A DNA stretch of 64,000 nucleotides from Endomychus coccineus (lineage: Eukaryota; Arthropoda; Insecta; Coleoptera; Endomychidae), in contig OY294068.1 in assembly GCA_958510875.1 (NCBI GenBank), forward strand, positions 35,134,297 to 35,198,296, written 5' to 3'. A program made the position numbers and the translations under genes. Each line of letters opens with the position of its first letter. Position 1 is the stretch's first letter. Below are positions 41,501 to 53,707 of the stretch, in pieces. The notes under the pieces were generated by a model. The model searched no databases and had not been told where the DNA came from. It saw only the letters and a list, made by a program, of their open reading frames with translations.

Positions 41501-44500
41501 TAAACTTCCATATGAAATGAAGAGCATTGAAGCTGCAGGTAGGTGCCTTCCTGAAATTTTGTAGAACCTTTTTATGCAACTCAGAGCATTATACCCTGGA
41601 AGAATTTCTGCAGGAGTAATACTTGACTGTGGATCCATTGTTCCTATTGATGTATTTTATATTCATATTGATTTTATATTTTTATTGATCTTTTCGAAAT
41701 GTTTTTACTTGACGTATTTTTTAGACTGTGTATATATAGAATGTGTTTATGTAGGTTGTATGTAGACTACTCTACTGAAATAAAATATCTCTCTCTCTCT
41801 CTCTTTTTGGTATGGATCACAGGTTATATTTTGCTCGCTTGCTTATTTAATTCGAACAACGGGATTCAACTGCTCCCCCGACTGATTGAAGCCACAAAAA
41901 GGAGAACTGTATAAAGGTGTCCGAAAGTGGGTAATTGACAATGAAGCTAGCTTTATTTCATCACAAACCATGTTAAATTTTGATATGAACAAAAACAATT
42001 AAAACGCCTAATTTCCATTTTTTTTCCAAATTTTGCTGTAAAAACAAATTTTCATTTGAAAATAATAAATTCCTTTGTTCTATTAATAAACTTAAACTAC
42101 TAATTAAGCATTTTGTTCCCCAATGAAAATGTTAAAATAAACGGTTTTTCCTTCCTCCTAAAAAGTTTTCAAAGAGGCTTTGGAGGTTTTGCGAGTAAGC
42201 GATATGTTACTGTGTTTGCTGGGTTGAGCAGAAGAAGTTGATAAGAAAGTAAATGCTCGACAAGTTGTTTGAAAACTGTCTTTGACTGAAGATCAACGAT
42301 TATAAAAAAAATAATTATCTAAAAAAAGTTTTACCTAGATTTAGTACAATCACAGGTAATTGTACGTATTTTCATCCTCATTAACACGGATTTGCCAATA
42401 TTCATTTAAACTATAGAATTGCCAAATACCAAGCTTACCGTATTCTTCGTTAGCAGGGATCACTTTGATGTATACCGTATTATCAGTCAGCGGTACAACC
42501 TTCTCTGTCTCTTCCGAATGACCATTCTCTTTGATTTCATCTTTCAATGTAGGAACTGTATTACTCTTTTGCATGTAGTTCTCATTGGTACGTCTCGGAT
42601 TAACTATGGGCAATTGAGCCCTAAATTCTGGCCTAAGATGCCTCATAACTGGCAATGCGGGGCTACTGGAACTCTGTTTCATGGATGGTATATCAGCACC
42701 ATCATCGAGCAATTTATCAGACATAGACTTAGAATGTTTATCACTAACATTATTCGGCTTTAATTCGCATTCGGATAATCTGGTTTTTTGACGTTTACTG
42801 ACGAAGAAACCTTGAGCGAGGGCACCTGGACCATACAACCGTTCGATCCTCTGTTGAATGAAAGATTTAGTTTCTGCACCGTTCGTAGCCTCATGAGGCG
42901 ATGACTCATATGAGAAAAGTTTGTCTCCATTTGTAGCATGAAGGGTTTTACTTTCAAAAGTTATACATTTGTTGGTGAGTCCATTTTCAAAACATGCATC
43001 TACTGTGTCTTTCGTAAAGTAATTTGATGTAAATTGTGATTCTCCTGAGATGTACGACTTTATGGTTTTAGTTGAACTAAAATATTGCTGATGGTGATGT
43101 TGCGAGTTTGAAGTGGTGTCAGTCATGATTGGACTTTTGCTCTTCACTTTTAGGGGCAATGGAACTAAATTAGGCGGAGACAGCAGGTTGTTGTGTATGG
43201 AGTAAGATAGATTAGTTTTTGTTACCAAATTATCGTTATCAGACCGATGTGGTGAAGCATCTCTTGATCGGGCTAGTCGAATGGGATCGTAGTTCGTGGT
43301 AGTGGAATATCCGTTCACCGTGCATGCAAGGCTTAAATATGAAGGTAAATGAGGTTCTGGTATGGGTGTTAGAATACTGGCACTACGTAATGTCCCACCA
43401 GAAGAAATTTCAGACCAATCTGAAACAGAAAAAAAAGTAAATATGTACGTGAAAAATTGTCTTTTTATCCAAAATGGTCCGTACAGATGTATAACAAAAA
43501 AATCATTTTTCAAAATTAATTCGTTACACCAAAAAAAGCCCCAATAGTAACACCAGAAATGTCCAACTTAGTACCACAGGTTGAGACTCAGTGGTGGGAG
43601 AGGTATATAAATTCCACCTTGTGTCGTCAGAGGGACGCGAACCACAGGTTGGGAATCGCTGGTCTAACTAAGGTCAAACGAATTCACTAATTTCTCAAGT
43701 AAAACAATAAGCTCAATTCATTAAGGAGGCCAAAGACATTAAACTTGACGCAGGTACAAAATTGGTTTAATTTGATGTCCCATCTTTTTCCATATCATAC
43801 TTTGAGTGTAGCTACCGTAACGTCGCGCTAGACTGATGGCACTAATCACGAAATCAGTCAAATGTGGAAATGTGTGATGCGGTTATTCGACAACGAATCT
43901 TCACTTCCACTAATAATTTCAGGAGAATTTCCCAGTAAGATACTGCAAAGCCAACCAATCTTTTTTGATTGTTCAAAATATACTGAAGGTGGAAACTTAG
44001 TTACTGATATACGTATTTACGTTTAATGTAATTATGATTTTATATTATTGTATTGCCCACAGTGTCCATAACCTCATTGTTTATTACCTACTGAACCAAT
44101 ACACAAAAACCAAAAAATAGGACTCACTACAACATGGTTATATTTCTACATCTACACCTACACTTTGTGTTATACGTCATCACCTAATTAATAATACAGT
44201 TTCTTTTTTTTAAATACAATTACATACCTACCTTCACCATATTGCACGAGGTTCATATGAACTGACGGCCACGTAAAATTTGGTGTAGGTTTAGAACTAG
44301 TTTATCGTGATCTAATTATCATAACAATTTTTGTATTAGTACCATTAAAGTGAGTAACTTAATTACAATCACTATAATTGCATGATTATTCCCATAGAAA
44401 TGCTGTTAACTGTTACAGCCAGCTGTATAGTTGTGGTATTAATAGGGAAACGTTGAACTCTGCAGAAGTTACTGGAAAGAGGATTCGCAGAACGAGAACT

Positions 44501-47500
44501 GAAATTGAGAAAATAACATTTTTGTTGTACCGAAACGTTACTTTATGTCCAAAGCAACTTCAATCAATCGCTCGATCAATAGGTATGTTTGTTTGTGTTG
44601 CTAGAGATGCATAGAGTAAGTTTAGTAGAAAAACGTCCGTTCGTTTGTGTCGATCATTTGATCTAATTGTGTTCATTTGTTAACGAATTCAAAAATGTCA
44701 ACAGCTTCACAAGATCCTGTCTATATGAGGTTTGATGACTCGCAAACCATAGGAACACCAGAATCGACTTCTTATTATCAATATTTAATCTTATGTTAGC
44801 TAACAAACAAATAATTTACCACAAGGATGAAGTAATTATGATATTCAACTCATTTCAAAAAGTAAACTTACAATTCTTCTGAAGATTTTGGTATATATTA
44901 GAGACTAGAAATTCGTTTGAAAGAATTTAAAATTTATCACGACTAAGTCTGAAACGCATTTTGCGTTCTTGTTCGTTATACATGGATATGACCTAAGATA
45001 TGGATATAGAGACAGTTGAAAGAAACATTTGTTATTGTTTCATGCAATACTCTTACTTCAAAATAATTTTCAATACAATTTCTATTAGCTAAAATGGCTT
45101 CTTAGATCTCCAAATCATCTATTTCTTCATCTTCAGATGAACTAGAAGAGAATAATGTATCATCTGTTGCAAGGCAAAAAATAGCATTTTTGATATTTTT
45201 ATTTGTGTAAGTTTTTGAAAATTTTCTAGGCTATGTTGACTGTGTCGAAAAGTGTTTGTTTGTAGTCATTCTTCTTTGCTAATCTAAGCTACTACTATCT
45301 GCTTTGTGATGACATTAACTGATTTGATCAGCTTGCTCTATGCATTAGCAAGGACACAAATGAACAGACCTAATGACTCTTGAAAATATGGAATAATAAT
45401 ACCATCATGTATTGTCATAGATTCCTGAAGGGCAGCTTTTATATCACTTTTGCAAATTTTTACCACAACGAAAAAATAAAAGTACTATGAGTTTACTACT
45501 CACATATGTACCGAGTTTATATCTGTGAAATTTTTTACTATTAGATATATTAATAATCATTAGACAAAGTACATAAAATTCAGCTATAAACGAAATGATG
45601 GTCGATCTGAGTGAATATTTTAAAAATTGTTAAATTCCAACCATAGAACAATACAGTGGCAGCTAGAGTTGGTGTCACCAATCCCCCTCACTTCAATTAT
45701 ATGAAAATGTATATTTTTTTACCCCAATAGTATTTTTGACACAACGAATAAACCCCAATTGAGAGCTGTTTTCTTATTCGGTAAATATTCTAAATATTTG
45801 TATTCAACCTATCAATGCTGATCGACCATCAATCTTAAGTCAATCTTATGATGCTATGACTAGCGAAGTTTAAACTTAAATGATGCAGCAAAAATTATAT
45901 TGCTGCAATTATTAAAAGGATAGTGGAATTGTGTTGAATTTTCTTTTTGTAAAATTATCTAAATTGTTACTTTCTCTTATGGTAAAATGCCACTCTTAGT
46001 CGAAGTTTGAATTACCTCTTTGCTACAGAAAACAATTTCGTAAAATTCATTGGATATACTCGATCTATATACTTATGGTTTCGTCGATTGCGTGGTGTGA
46101 AATCATTCTAAAACCTTCCAAAGTTGGAGAATTAAACTAAGATTTACAGAAAAACCTGCAGCATTTAATTTTTTAGCTTCCAACTTGGCAGTGTTGAGAA
46201 ACATTTTGTCAGCAATTTTGATTCCTCGAAATCATCAATTCTGTTATTATCAAATCCTACCATTTGAGCAATGTTTCATAGCTGAAATGTGTTGATTACA
46301 AGAATATCTATCTCTCTCTCCAATATTATGTAGAATGGTTTACTAATAGCTGAATTTTATATTTGAAATATGGCCTGAAGATGTTGCAATACATTAAAAC
46401 TTGAAGAACGTTAGATAAAAATACAAATGACAGTTAATAATCACTTTCTATCACAAATAACGCCGTAGAATCATTCACCTCATGTTTCAAACATTAATTT
46501 GAACACTCGAATGTTCAATTACTTCTAGGCAAGCTATTTTACTATTGCATAATAGATTTTTGTTCGGATTCAATCTTTTTGAATAGTTTACCTAACCTTT
46601 TGCCACTTTTCTTCTTAAAATCAAATGGGATCTACATATTGAAGCTTAACACTTAATTCTCATAGTAGGATCAAAATATGTCCGTACCAACTAAATGTAT
46701 AAAACTATATGATTCTATATGATTCATTTTTCAAATCATATTTCACGGTGCTATTTATAAAATCTCTGCATGTAATAATAAGTCGACTCTTGGAATGGGA
46801 CTGCTTTCTTACTATTTACAAATTTTCACTCCGTAATCTGTGAAATGAGTGTCTGTGACAATACCCACCAAAATATATCTCAAATGATTATTTGATCTCA
46901 GAAACGTTACCAAATAGGTGTGATGCAACATAATAATTAAGTGTATACTTATTATGTAGATGTAGAAAGTTCTACATTATTCATTCTGGTTAAAAGTTAA
47001 ATCAAACACAAACTGAAATGAAAACAATTAAAATCAACTCATCATAAACCACGTGTTGATAATGGTGGGCAGGGAGGTATTATCTCTTGCATTCGTTTCG
47101 TATTTTTAAACAGACGTTAATAAAGGAGCGGCGCCTATTGTTTTCTATGAATCGACGTTCAAAATTGGGAGCGACAGTAACAAAAAAGACAAGTCCAAAT
47201 CGAAATCACAGGTGTGGAACATTCATTAAATTAACGTGTAGACAATATTATATTCGAATAGAATCTGGATTGCGACTTTGAATAAATGGAAGATTATTGC
47301 AAATACTGAAAAAGAAAAGTAAAGAAATATCTATGAATTCTTGAAGCTATTCAACTAGTATCTCTTGAAAAATATTCAACTCGACATGATTTCAAGCGCA
47401 GATGAACTGAGAATAACGGAAGAGGATGTAGAACTTTAGAGATCACAAGTGCCTCAGTGCCTGTCGCGTTGTTGGGAGGGACAGATAAGTTCAGAACGAA

Positions 47501-50282
47501 AATTGTAAAAGATGATCCATGTACACTTATACTTTGACTACTACGAACTCACTTGATAGAACCGATAAAGTGGATGAAATTACCTGAAAAACAGAAGAGT
47601 ACCCTGACTGGGATTGACTTTCCTAACGGTTTTTCATTAATTAGCCAAAACTAGAAGGAAAGAAAAATGGGTTGAAATAAGCTGTATAGTGTCAAATTTA
47701 GAGTATGCTGACAATCACCAAAAGAAATAAAGGCGGGAGCATGCATCTGTTGAAAATTTTATGTTTTTTTGTTTTTCAGAAGAAGGATTCAATGCCTATA
47801 TGATTAGGGCTTATACGTGGAAAAAAGCATTGGAAAGTTTCTTGATCCAACGAAGGTCTCCACATCAAGATGCACGCGATAAGCACAAGAAAGGATCAAA
47901 CAAAATTATCCAAACAATATTTTGGAAAAATGCTGCACCATTCTTCTCTTATACATAATCAATTGCAGACGTATGGTACGTCAGGAGACCTATGAAGAAT
48001 GGCGGTATTTGTTGATTCTGTTGACAAATAAATAAATCTACCTAACCCATAATTACATGCATGGTACATATGATAGGAAGCACAGAAAATATTAAACCAT
48101 TGTAACTTCACAAAATTTCAAGATTCTCCAATATAACATGCAATTCCAGAAGGATAATTTATGGATCTACTATATAATTACTTTACTCTCATAAATGCCT
48201 CTTGCGTATTATCAAATATGAAACCACTTATTGAATACAATACATAATTTGAATATCTTAAACAGATTTATCGGATGAAGGTTTTTCCTTCTCTAATACC
48301 CGCTGAAAAAAATTTTGGAACAAAACCTCAAGTTCATGAAACTCTACAGTTTTGTTTTTCATTTGTTTTTCTACAAGGAGAATTCGACAAGACTAGTCAC
48401 ATACGTTCCAATTTACCAAAAGACTAAATATTTTGAAACCTAACGCCATGCTTTATAGCTTTATCGCTTTTGTCTTCATTTAATTTGTACAGTAATTTGA
48501 TAAATAATTATGATAAAACGTTAGTGATTCGACAATTATCTTGTCATTCTCAAACTCGTACTCAAGCTATTTATAAAATCGTTAAAAACATTCATAGAAC
48601 AAAAATCCTTTCACCATAGTATTTTTCATCGAATTTTAAGCAACTTTGAAAAAATCCGTCTCTCTTTGTATGTCCGTGACGAAATGCTTGTCTACAAGAT
48701 AACTCAAAAACGAAAGGTCATCTCATATTCAACTTTTGAACAAAAAAATCGTTTGCTGTTCGACAACGAACCCTATTGTTTTTCGGGGAAATCGGTAAAA
48801 AGCACAACTTTTTCTGAAGAGTTGAAAATTAAAAAAAATCATAACTTCCAAAGTATACATTGAATCGATTCAAAACTGTGACAGTAAATTCAAGTTAATT
48901 TAAAACTGCTTTCACTCAAATTTCAACAAAATCGTTCAACAACAAATATGTAAACTTAAATTTACACCGTACTTTAAATGTTTATAGCAAACAGCAATGA
49001 ACCAAAGGCATGGTCTAGGGTCTAGGATAGTCGGTCGCAGTCAATAGGCTCGGGTTTGATTCCCAGAAACGGAAAATTTGTTTTTGTAATAACATTTTCT
49101 TAAAACCTGATTAATTTGAATATTATTTAGTTGTGTAAAAATAATCAAATAAATAATTTATTTCATTATCTTTACACATATGAGGAGTATGAAACAATTA
49201 TTTAAAAATCAGTAACCAAACCAAATGATTTGCTAAGAGTAACTTTTATATATTCTCCAAGCAGCAATACTAGTTTTTTATATACTTATTTATTCTCTGG
49301 AAACCAATTAACAATTTGTTACAATGATTTGTGATAAAATGTAAAATATCTTTCTCGTATTGAGTGTTCTTTAAGAAGTTTGTATTCTTGAAGTTATTAT
49401 TTCTGTTTTGCTATTAATTGTTGAGCCCTTTTAAGGGGTAATGTATATTATTTAGATATTCAAATAAGTGTTCTCCTATTTGAGAATAAATTCAGTAAAG
49501 CCAAAATAGTGTGTGGAACGTTCGGGGACGCCATTCTATATAAATTGCAGATCATGTTAATGACACATACATATAAATATGAGTATACTACAGCATGCTC
49601 AATTGTTCAAAGATGCATTTTGGCAATTCAAACAATCGTATTCATGTACAAAGCAATTGCATGGCATTGGCGAAAAATAACATTAACATTTCATGATTTA
49701 AAATATCGATAAATCTAATAGAACTAAACAATTCTGGCAATGAAAATATACTTGGATACCAAATTAATTCGTTCATAAAGATACTACCACAGTTGCAAGC
49801 AAGCAATAGAAACATCAACTATCTACCAACAAATTACAAGATGTTCCTTAAAGTCTACCTGATAGATCAACGGAAGCTTCGACGTCCAGGGAACAAGTCC
49901 CAATGGAGTCCACGGAGCGATCCATCACCGTCCCTGGAGTAATTTCATGGGGATTGTTATTCGAAGGTGTGACGCTACCACATGGAGTAGAATCAGAACA
50001 TGACTGCACCTCGGAGCTACTGACACAGCTGCTACTTGGGAACTCACCCAGGGATTCTTCCTGGGGCCTTTTTCTTAGCGAAGAGTTTCTACGCACCACA
50101 GAACGTCTGGCAGAAAATGAAGTTCGTCTTGCTTGTAAAGGAGATTGCGAGTGGGACAAGGGGGTATTCAGGGGAAGGGAGCAGGGACGTCGCGCAGGTA
50201 CCGGTGAGGTAGGAATCCTGGTGACTCCCAATAGCAAGACAGTAGATCGATCTTCTGGTAGGTCACTAAATTCAAACGACAT
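35533..50282 (-). CDS. vlc: GKAP/SAPAP (DLGAP) family scaffold protein, vulcan homologue
   Basis: Five coding exons in transcript order: 49859-50282, 42439-43419, 38768-38982, 36043-36174, 35533-35736. Phases agree and give 651 residues. Start: ATG at 50282 (MSFEFSDLPEDRS). The N-terminal half is Ser/Pro/Thr-rich and looks unstructured. SFIQQRIERLYGPGALAQGF is a conserved block in exon 2. Exons 3-5 form the GKAP domain: HYFMKVLEDEAVRLL, ARLLVSQKMQQFKGLC, FWDMVMLQVDQVDALFREI, a basic helix AEERRK-like stretch, and IEIFVPESS at the end. Family members tie Dlg/PSD-95-type and Shank-type scaffolds together at junctions. The vertebrate C-terminus IYIPEAQTRL ends in a PDZ ligand; here the protein stops six residues after IFV, without it. 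Introns hold a P-like element and a LINE. Confidence 0.9.
37172..37703 (+). pseudogene. P-element-type transposase exon (RNase H-like domain)
   Basis: Between an acceptor (CTCTTTCAG) and a donor (AATG|GTAAGT) one frame reads VFMLQGIEGKWKQPIMYQFI, then TICDQGTNN, then VPPHLLKGV and, after an in-frame TGA at 37484-37486, NNLL. The block KWKQP ... CDQGTNN ... PPHLLKGVRNNLL is characteristic of P-element and THAP9 transposases. The TGA sits exactly where Arg (CGA) is expected, so a single C-to-T change explains it. The exon continues to 37703. The other transposase exons are absent. Confidence 0.85.
37763..38070 (+). repeat. Imperfect tandem repeat, four units
   Basis: Units start with AACCCATTG-AATTAGTC-CGA near 37766, 37834, 37899 and 37951 and share TATTTAATTGTATTTATATG. 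Spacings shrink from about 70 to 52 bp. They lie inside family C, 3' of the transposase exon. Spacing and homology do not fit CRISPR. Confidence 0.8.
38264..38285. mobile_element. 22-bp P-like excision scar in the family C right terminal repeat
   Basis: Palindrome with arms CAACGAGGT and ACCTCGTTG and a 4-bp centre CTAT. An exact 8-bp direct repeat TTCTACGG flanks it (38256-38263 and 38286-38293). The left terminal repeat of the same element has one unbroken CCGTAGAA at the same place, which serves as the empty site. Confidence 0.8.
40086..41804 (+). mobile_element. LINE with reverse transcriptase in a vulcan intron, frameshifted
   Basis: The 40357-40842 frame carries GVFLDLFKAFDCIDHD, VPQGSMLGPIFFIIFVNDIP and the catalytic box YADD (40798-40809). 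Further frames give FLGVHVNETMDWAGHI (41025-41070), FYSAVKFGVSIWGCSSD (41170-41220) and YETRHKDNFDYP (41408-41440). The 3' end is AATAAAATA followed by a (TC)n run at 41788-41804. Several frame changes show it is dead. Related to the copy at 12850-13366. Antisense to vulcan, in the intron between exons 2 and 3. Confidence 0.8.
41788..41804 (+). repeat. (TC)n microsatellite, LINE 3' tail
   Basis: Eight TC units directly after AATAAAATA at the end of the LINE. Confidence 0.9.
43570..43667. mobile_element. Possible hAT terminal fragment
   Basis: Contains AACCACAGGTTGGGAATCGC (43640-43659), whose complement resembles the common hAT-type terminal repeat with GATTCCCAACCTGTGG, and a second, weaker direct copy ACCACAGGTTGAGACTC (43573-43589). 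No clear partner end or target duplication. Confidence 0.4.
49007..49072 (+). ncRNA. tRNA-like sequence, possible SINE head
   Basis: GGGTTTGATTCCC (49052-49064) is a good match to the RNA polymerase III B-box and T-loop. TGGTCTAGGGTCTAGG upstream could be a degenerate A-box. The acceptor and anticodon stems do not close, so this is not a functional tRNA; a tRNA-derived SINE or pseudogene is likelier. Confidence 0.4.
49195..49247 (+). repeat. Dispersed repeat, copy 2
   Basis: Nearly the same as 9452-9511: TATTTAAAAATCAGTAACC, then AATGATTTGC and AGAGTAACTTT. Class unknown. Confidence 0.55.
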
Positions 50283-52137
50283 CGTCAGTCGAGAATCAAA
50301 TATACGGGGGGTGCACCTCAATGAAGCAGCGTGTCAAAATGTAAGCAACATCAAAGGAAAATGAGAAGATAAATATGTGCAGAGTCGGTTTCGTGCAAAA
50401 GCGTGACATACAACATAGCATTAGTATAAAAGCACTAAACCAAATACCTAAATCAAATATATGTAGATAGAAATATTGTTGTTGACGTGTAAACAGAAAC
50501 AAGCGCAATTTATTCACTTCGGAAACTTATTTTATGATTCACAGATTTGCACTTGGAAACACTTCTCAAACCGGTGAAGTGCAGTGGTACCATAGATTAA
50601 ATAACTGTAACACTTTCATCAATGATGGTATATAATTAAGGTCATGCAAAGCTGAAGAATTGAAAGGTCATTAAATTATTTAGGAGGATGAATTGAACAA
50701 GTATTTTTTTACCATAAACTGTGATAATAATTATATTAATCACAAAAACATCTTGAACATCACAGCCCCGTGAATATCGATGATTCTTCACTTTAAAAAG
50801 TATAGTCAGAAAGGACAATAGCCACTTTGTAATTATTTACGGCATAGATTTACACCAACTGTTAAATTCGCTCCAATTTACAACTTAGCCGAACCGGACA
50901 CGATCGTTTAGAACGCGGAGATCGTGCACAATTTCCTTTCATTAATTTAATTACGACAACAAATCCAATTAAGTTTATCTATTATTTGTTATCAATTATT
51001 ATTGTGTTCAAATCGAAAGCATTGTATGTAACAAATGTAGTGCTGCAGTGGATATAAAATAATTGAAGAGAATAATGAATTTCTGATGCTACCTATATCC
51101 TAGTAAATAGTTATTTTGCTCCGGTACGCTCTGCACTGACAGTGGATGAGTGATGAATTATCCAGTAATCACTTTGTATATTGTTTCTAAATTTACCGCT
51201 ACCTCAAACTTATTACATATTGAACAGCGAGACGAAGGGAGTTCATTAGAAAATATGTATTCTAGAAGGGACTATTTACTAACTATTAAGGGAAAACTGA
51301 CAATCAATAATCCCTTCTTGAACTGAAAATTGTACTAGACGAAATCAACACTATATGCGGGATGTTTGGAACTTTGTTTTGACGTGACAACGTCTTATAA
51401 TTCGATGGAGCCGGCTGCACTCACGAGAAAACATGACTCATGAGGCGTTCCATTTAAGCATGCGGCGTTACCTCGCTCTAAGGCGTTCCATTTAAGGCTT
51501 GAAGTGCAAGTGAGAGCGTCTCCTACTTGAGTGAGCGATGCGTCCGCGTGGACAGCTGCTATACAAAATAATACATTTACATGTTTTCGTCAAGTATGAA
51601 GTGTAGTGAAAAGTGAATGTGGTGTCAATTGTTTATAGCAACGATAATTGCGGCGATAAAGGTAATGATTCTTTCGATATTAAGTATATGTTCAGTGATA
51701 TATTGTCGAATATTCGTGCTTTCATCATTAAAATAAATAGCATCGGTCCGCTAGTGCAGCGATTGTAGGTTATGCTATAATTGACAAAACTATAACAATA
51801 AGTTAACAGAACTATTTCACGATGAGTAAAAAATCAATTGCTTTACTATTCGATCGAAATAATTATCGAGCGTAGCTATGATTTCAAAAAATTGAAACAT
51901 AAATGTTAAATCTTCCACATATCATAACATCGTGTCTGAAATGACAGGTTGGACCAGCCAGCCGTCCATTCCATCAGTATTTTCTTATGACGTTGTCACG
52001 TTCAACTATCGTCAGTAAACCGACTTTACAGACAACCGATTTTTTGGAAATGAACTTAGTTCTATATTGTATCTTTGGGATAGATAATTGATACGGAATT
52101 TCGCTTAACCGTTTCAAAATATATTATCACACATTTA
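50283..52137. other. Upstream region of vulcan
   Basis: Presumed 5' untranslated exons and promoter of vulcan. A less AT-rich segment at about 51400-51560 has GGCGTTCCATTTAAG twice (51442 and 51482 region), each near CTCGCTCT- or GAGAGCGTC-like words, and could be a promoter-proximal region. No transcription start can be fixed from sequence alone. Confidence 0.35.
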
Positions 52138-52959
52138 TAGTCGAGGAAAAAAACGCCAAAGTAAAAAAAATATGGCAGAATCGTGTTCAGCGACCCCAAA
52201 ACCCCCCGAGATACGAATTTGGTTGCATTTCAGAGCACATTAAAAAACAATCCATAGAGATGACCTAGTGATCTATACTAGGCGACTATTGAGGGTCATG
52301 GTCACAACCTGCACCCTCAAAAGAACCTCCCTAACAAGTTTCATCCCATTCAAAAAGATAATTTCACCAATTCCCTGGAGACGACGATAGTACCAGGATG
52401 CCCAGTGCCCCAGGTGCGTGGGGCGAATCTAGTACCGGAATCGTGTTCAGCGACCCCTAAAATCCCCGAGATACGTATTTGGTACAATTTCAGAGCATAT
52501 TAAAAACAATCCATGGTCATCAGGGTATTCGGACCACCAGGTTAATATTGAGTCTTGTGGTCATGACCGGCAACCTCAAGAGAACCTCCCCAATAAGTTT
52601 CACTCCATTGCAGAAGATATTTTCTCGAATTCTCTGGATACGACGATAGTACCAGGATGTCTTGAGCCAAACATGCGTCGTAGTTTAAATCTGGCACCGC
52701 AATCGTGATCAGCAACCTCAAAAACCGCCTAGAAAGAAATTCTGGCTATATTTGGCCTTTTTTCCAACATTTTTAATATTATCTTCTGAATATTCATTCA
52801 AAAAGATGCATTTTCCTCTATAGAGATGCTAAAATGCATATCATGAAGAAATAAACTGGTAACTTTTCTTAAATGACTTCTAGAATCGATTAAAAAAAAT
52901 CATAAGAATCGGTTCTGTCGATTTTTTTTTCGACCTTTTCTGCTTTATTTCCTCGACTA
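52138..52959. mobile_element. Transposon-like unit with 12-bp TIR and 260-bp tandem repeats
   Basis: TAGTCGAGGAAA (52138-52149) and its complement (52948-52959) bound 822 bp. Inside, units that start GAATCGTGTTCAGCGACCCC occur at 52178 and 52438, with a diverged third at about 52700, so the unit is about 260 bp. Shared words include ACGACGATAGTACCAGGATG and CCGAGATACG. No ORF. Superfamily unknown. Confidence 0.65.
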
Positions 52960-53084
52960 GATATTCTACAATAAATTCGTCATTTTAGTGTAGAAATATA
53001 ACCATAGATAAAAGTATCACTAAATTACAATCTCGGTCGTATATACAGGTCTGGAATCTCGAAGCTGTTTCGTATGTGAGAAGT

Positions 53085-53324
53085 TATGGGGTTTTCTGAT
53101 ATTAAATCAATCCCATAATAATTAAAACTCCTCGTAAAAATGAAGTGTAAATATGTATGTATATTTATTATTCAATACAATTCAATTATCTTTCCTTATT
53201 AAAATTTATCTCCACGGCAACCTGCCTTCGCTAGCCAAGATACTAGATCTTCTTCTCCCCTCGTTCACCGATACTTCACTGCCATAGAACCTTTGTCATC
53301 GACTTATAATTAAGGGGCGCCACA
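53085..53324. mobile_element. 240-bp insertion in family A copy 4, possible solo LTR
   Basis: The family A sequence GAGAAGTGAGTC is split with AAGT duplicated (53081-53084 and 53325-53328). The insert starts TATGGGGTTTTCTG and ends GGCGCCACA. A 4-bp duplication and TG ... CA-like borders suggest a solo LTR, but no internal retroelement sequence is present to confirm it. Confidence 0.55.
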
Positions 53325-53395
53325 AAGTGAGTCCGCGTAGCGTCATCTGGCGTAGTACCAAAAGGCTGGCGCATGAGTCGAGAGATGTTCTCTGG

Positions 53396-53411
53396 CACGT
53401 ATACGACCGTG
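53396..53411. mobile_element. 16-bp family A excision scar within family A
   Basis: CACGTATACGACCGTG equals the first 4 bp of the family A left end joined to about 12 bp of its right end. The exact 8-bp repeat TTCTCTGG lies at 53388-53395 and 53412-53419. Copy 2 has a single TTCTCTGA at the same point (26350-26357), the unoccupied site. Confidence 0.85.
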
Positions 53412-53476
53412 TTCTCTGGCAACTGTCATTGTTGACTTGTAAACACAAGGAATACCGGCGTTTTCAGAAAAAAATT

Positions 53477-53707
53477 ACGAAACCGTGCATTGTGCCAAAA
53501 TGCAAAACGGGGTACAAAAGTGTAAAGCAAAAAACTCCTGTTTTTAAAGTGTCGAAAGATGCGGAAATGCGAAAAAAGTGGATGCTTGCGATCCCGGAAA
53601 GAAATCGTTTTAACGAGGTCTTTTATGTGTGCGAGCATCACTTCGAAAAAAAATTCTTAAGAAAACAATGCGTCATATATTACGAAAAAGGGGAAGTTAT
53701 TTTTAAG
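53477..53707 (+). CDS. THAP zinc-finger exon of P-like transposase, intact
   Basis: 77 codons, open from ACG (53477-53479) to the splice donor AAG|GTGAGT at 53707. Unspliced, the frame ends five codons later. All C2CH ligands are present: C4 and C9 (C-x4-C, CIVPKC) and C52 with H55 (CEHHF). Also present are the conserved W35 and P40 and a VFKVSKDAEMRKKW core. THAP domains of P transposases bind the internal side of the element ends. THAP-only proteins from deleted P elements repress transposition in Drosophila (KP type). The usual Met is ACG here and also in copy 2, so translation from this codon is uncertain. An in-frame upstream frame reaches back to 53327. Confidence 0.65.

Larger units (their letters stand above)
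43420..49858. other. First coding intron of vulcan
   Basis: A 6.4-kb AT-rich intron. Contents recognised: a hAT-like terminal fragment (43570-43667), a tRNA-like or SINE segment (49007-49072) and a dispersed repeat (49195-49247). Open frames at 44378-44614, 47087-47281, 47761-47958 and 48666-48863 have no family resemblance and are likely chance. Confidence 0.5.

Noticed and set aside
47087..47958. Two open frames of about 65 codons in the vulcan intron
   Set aside because: Short, no domain resemblance, and no conserved motifs on either strand.
49007..49072. Functional tRNA gene
   Set aside because: The B-box is good, but the acceptor and anticodon stems cannot be closed; kept only as a tRNA-like or SINE segment.
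49903..50364. 153-codon plus-strand open frame
   Set aside because: It lies fully antisense to vulcan exon 1, whose minus-strand frame has the right start, donor and continuing phase. It is a shadow.
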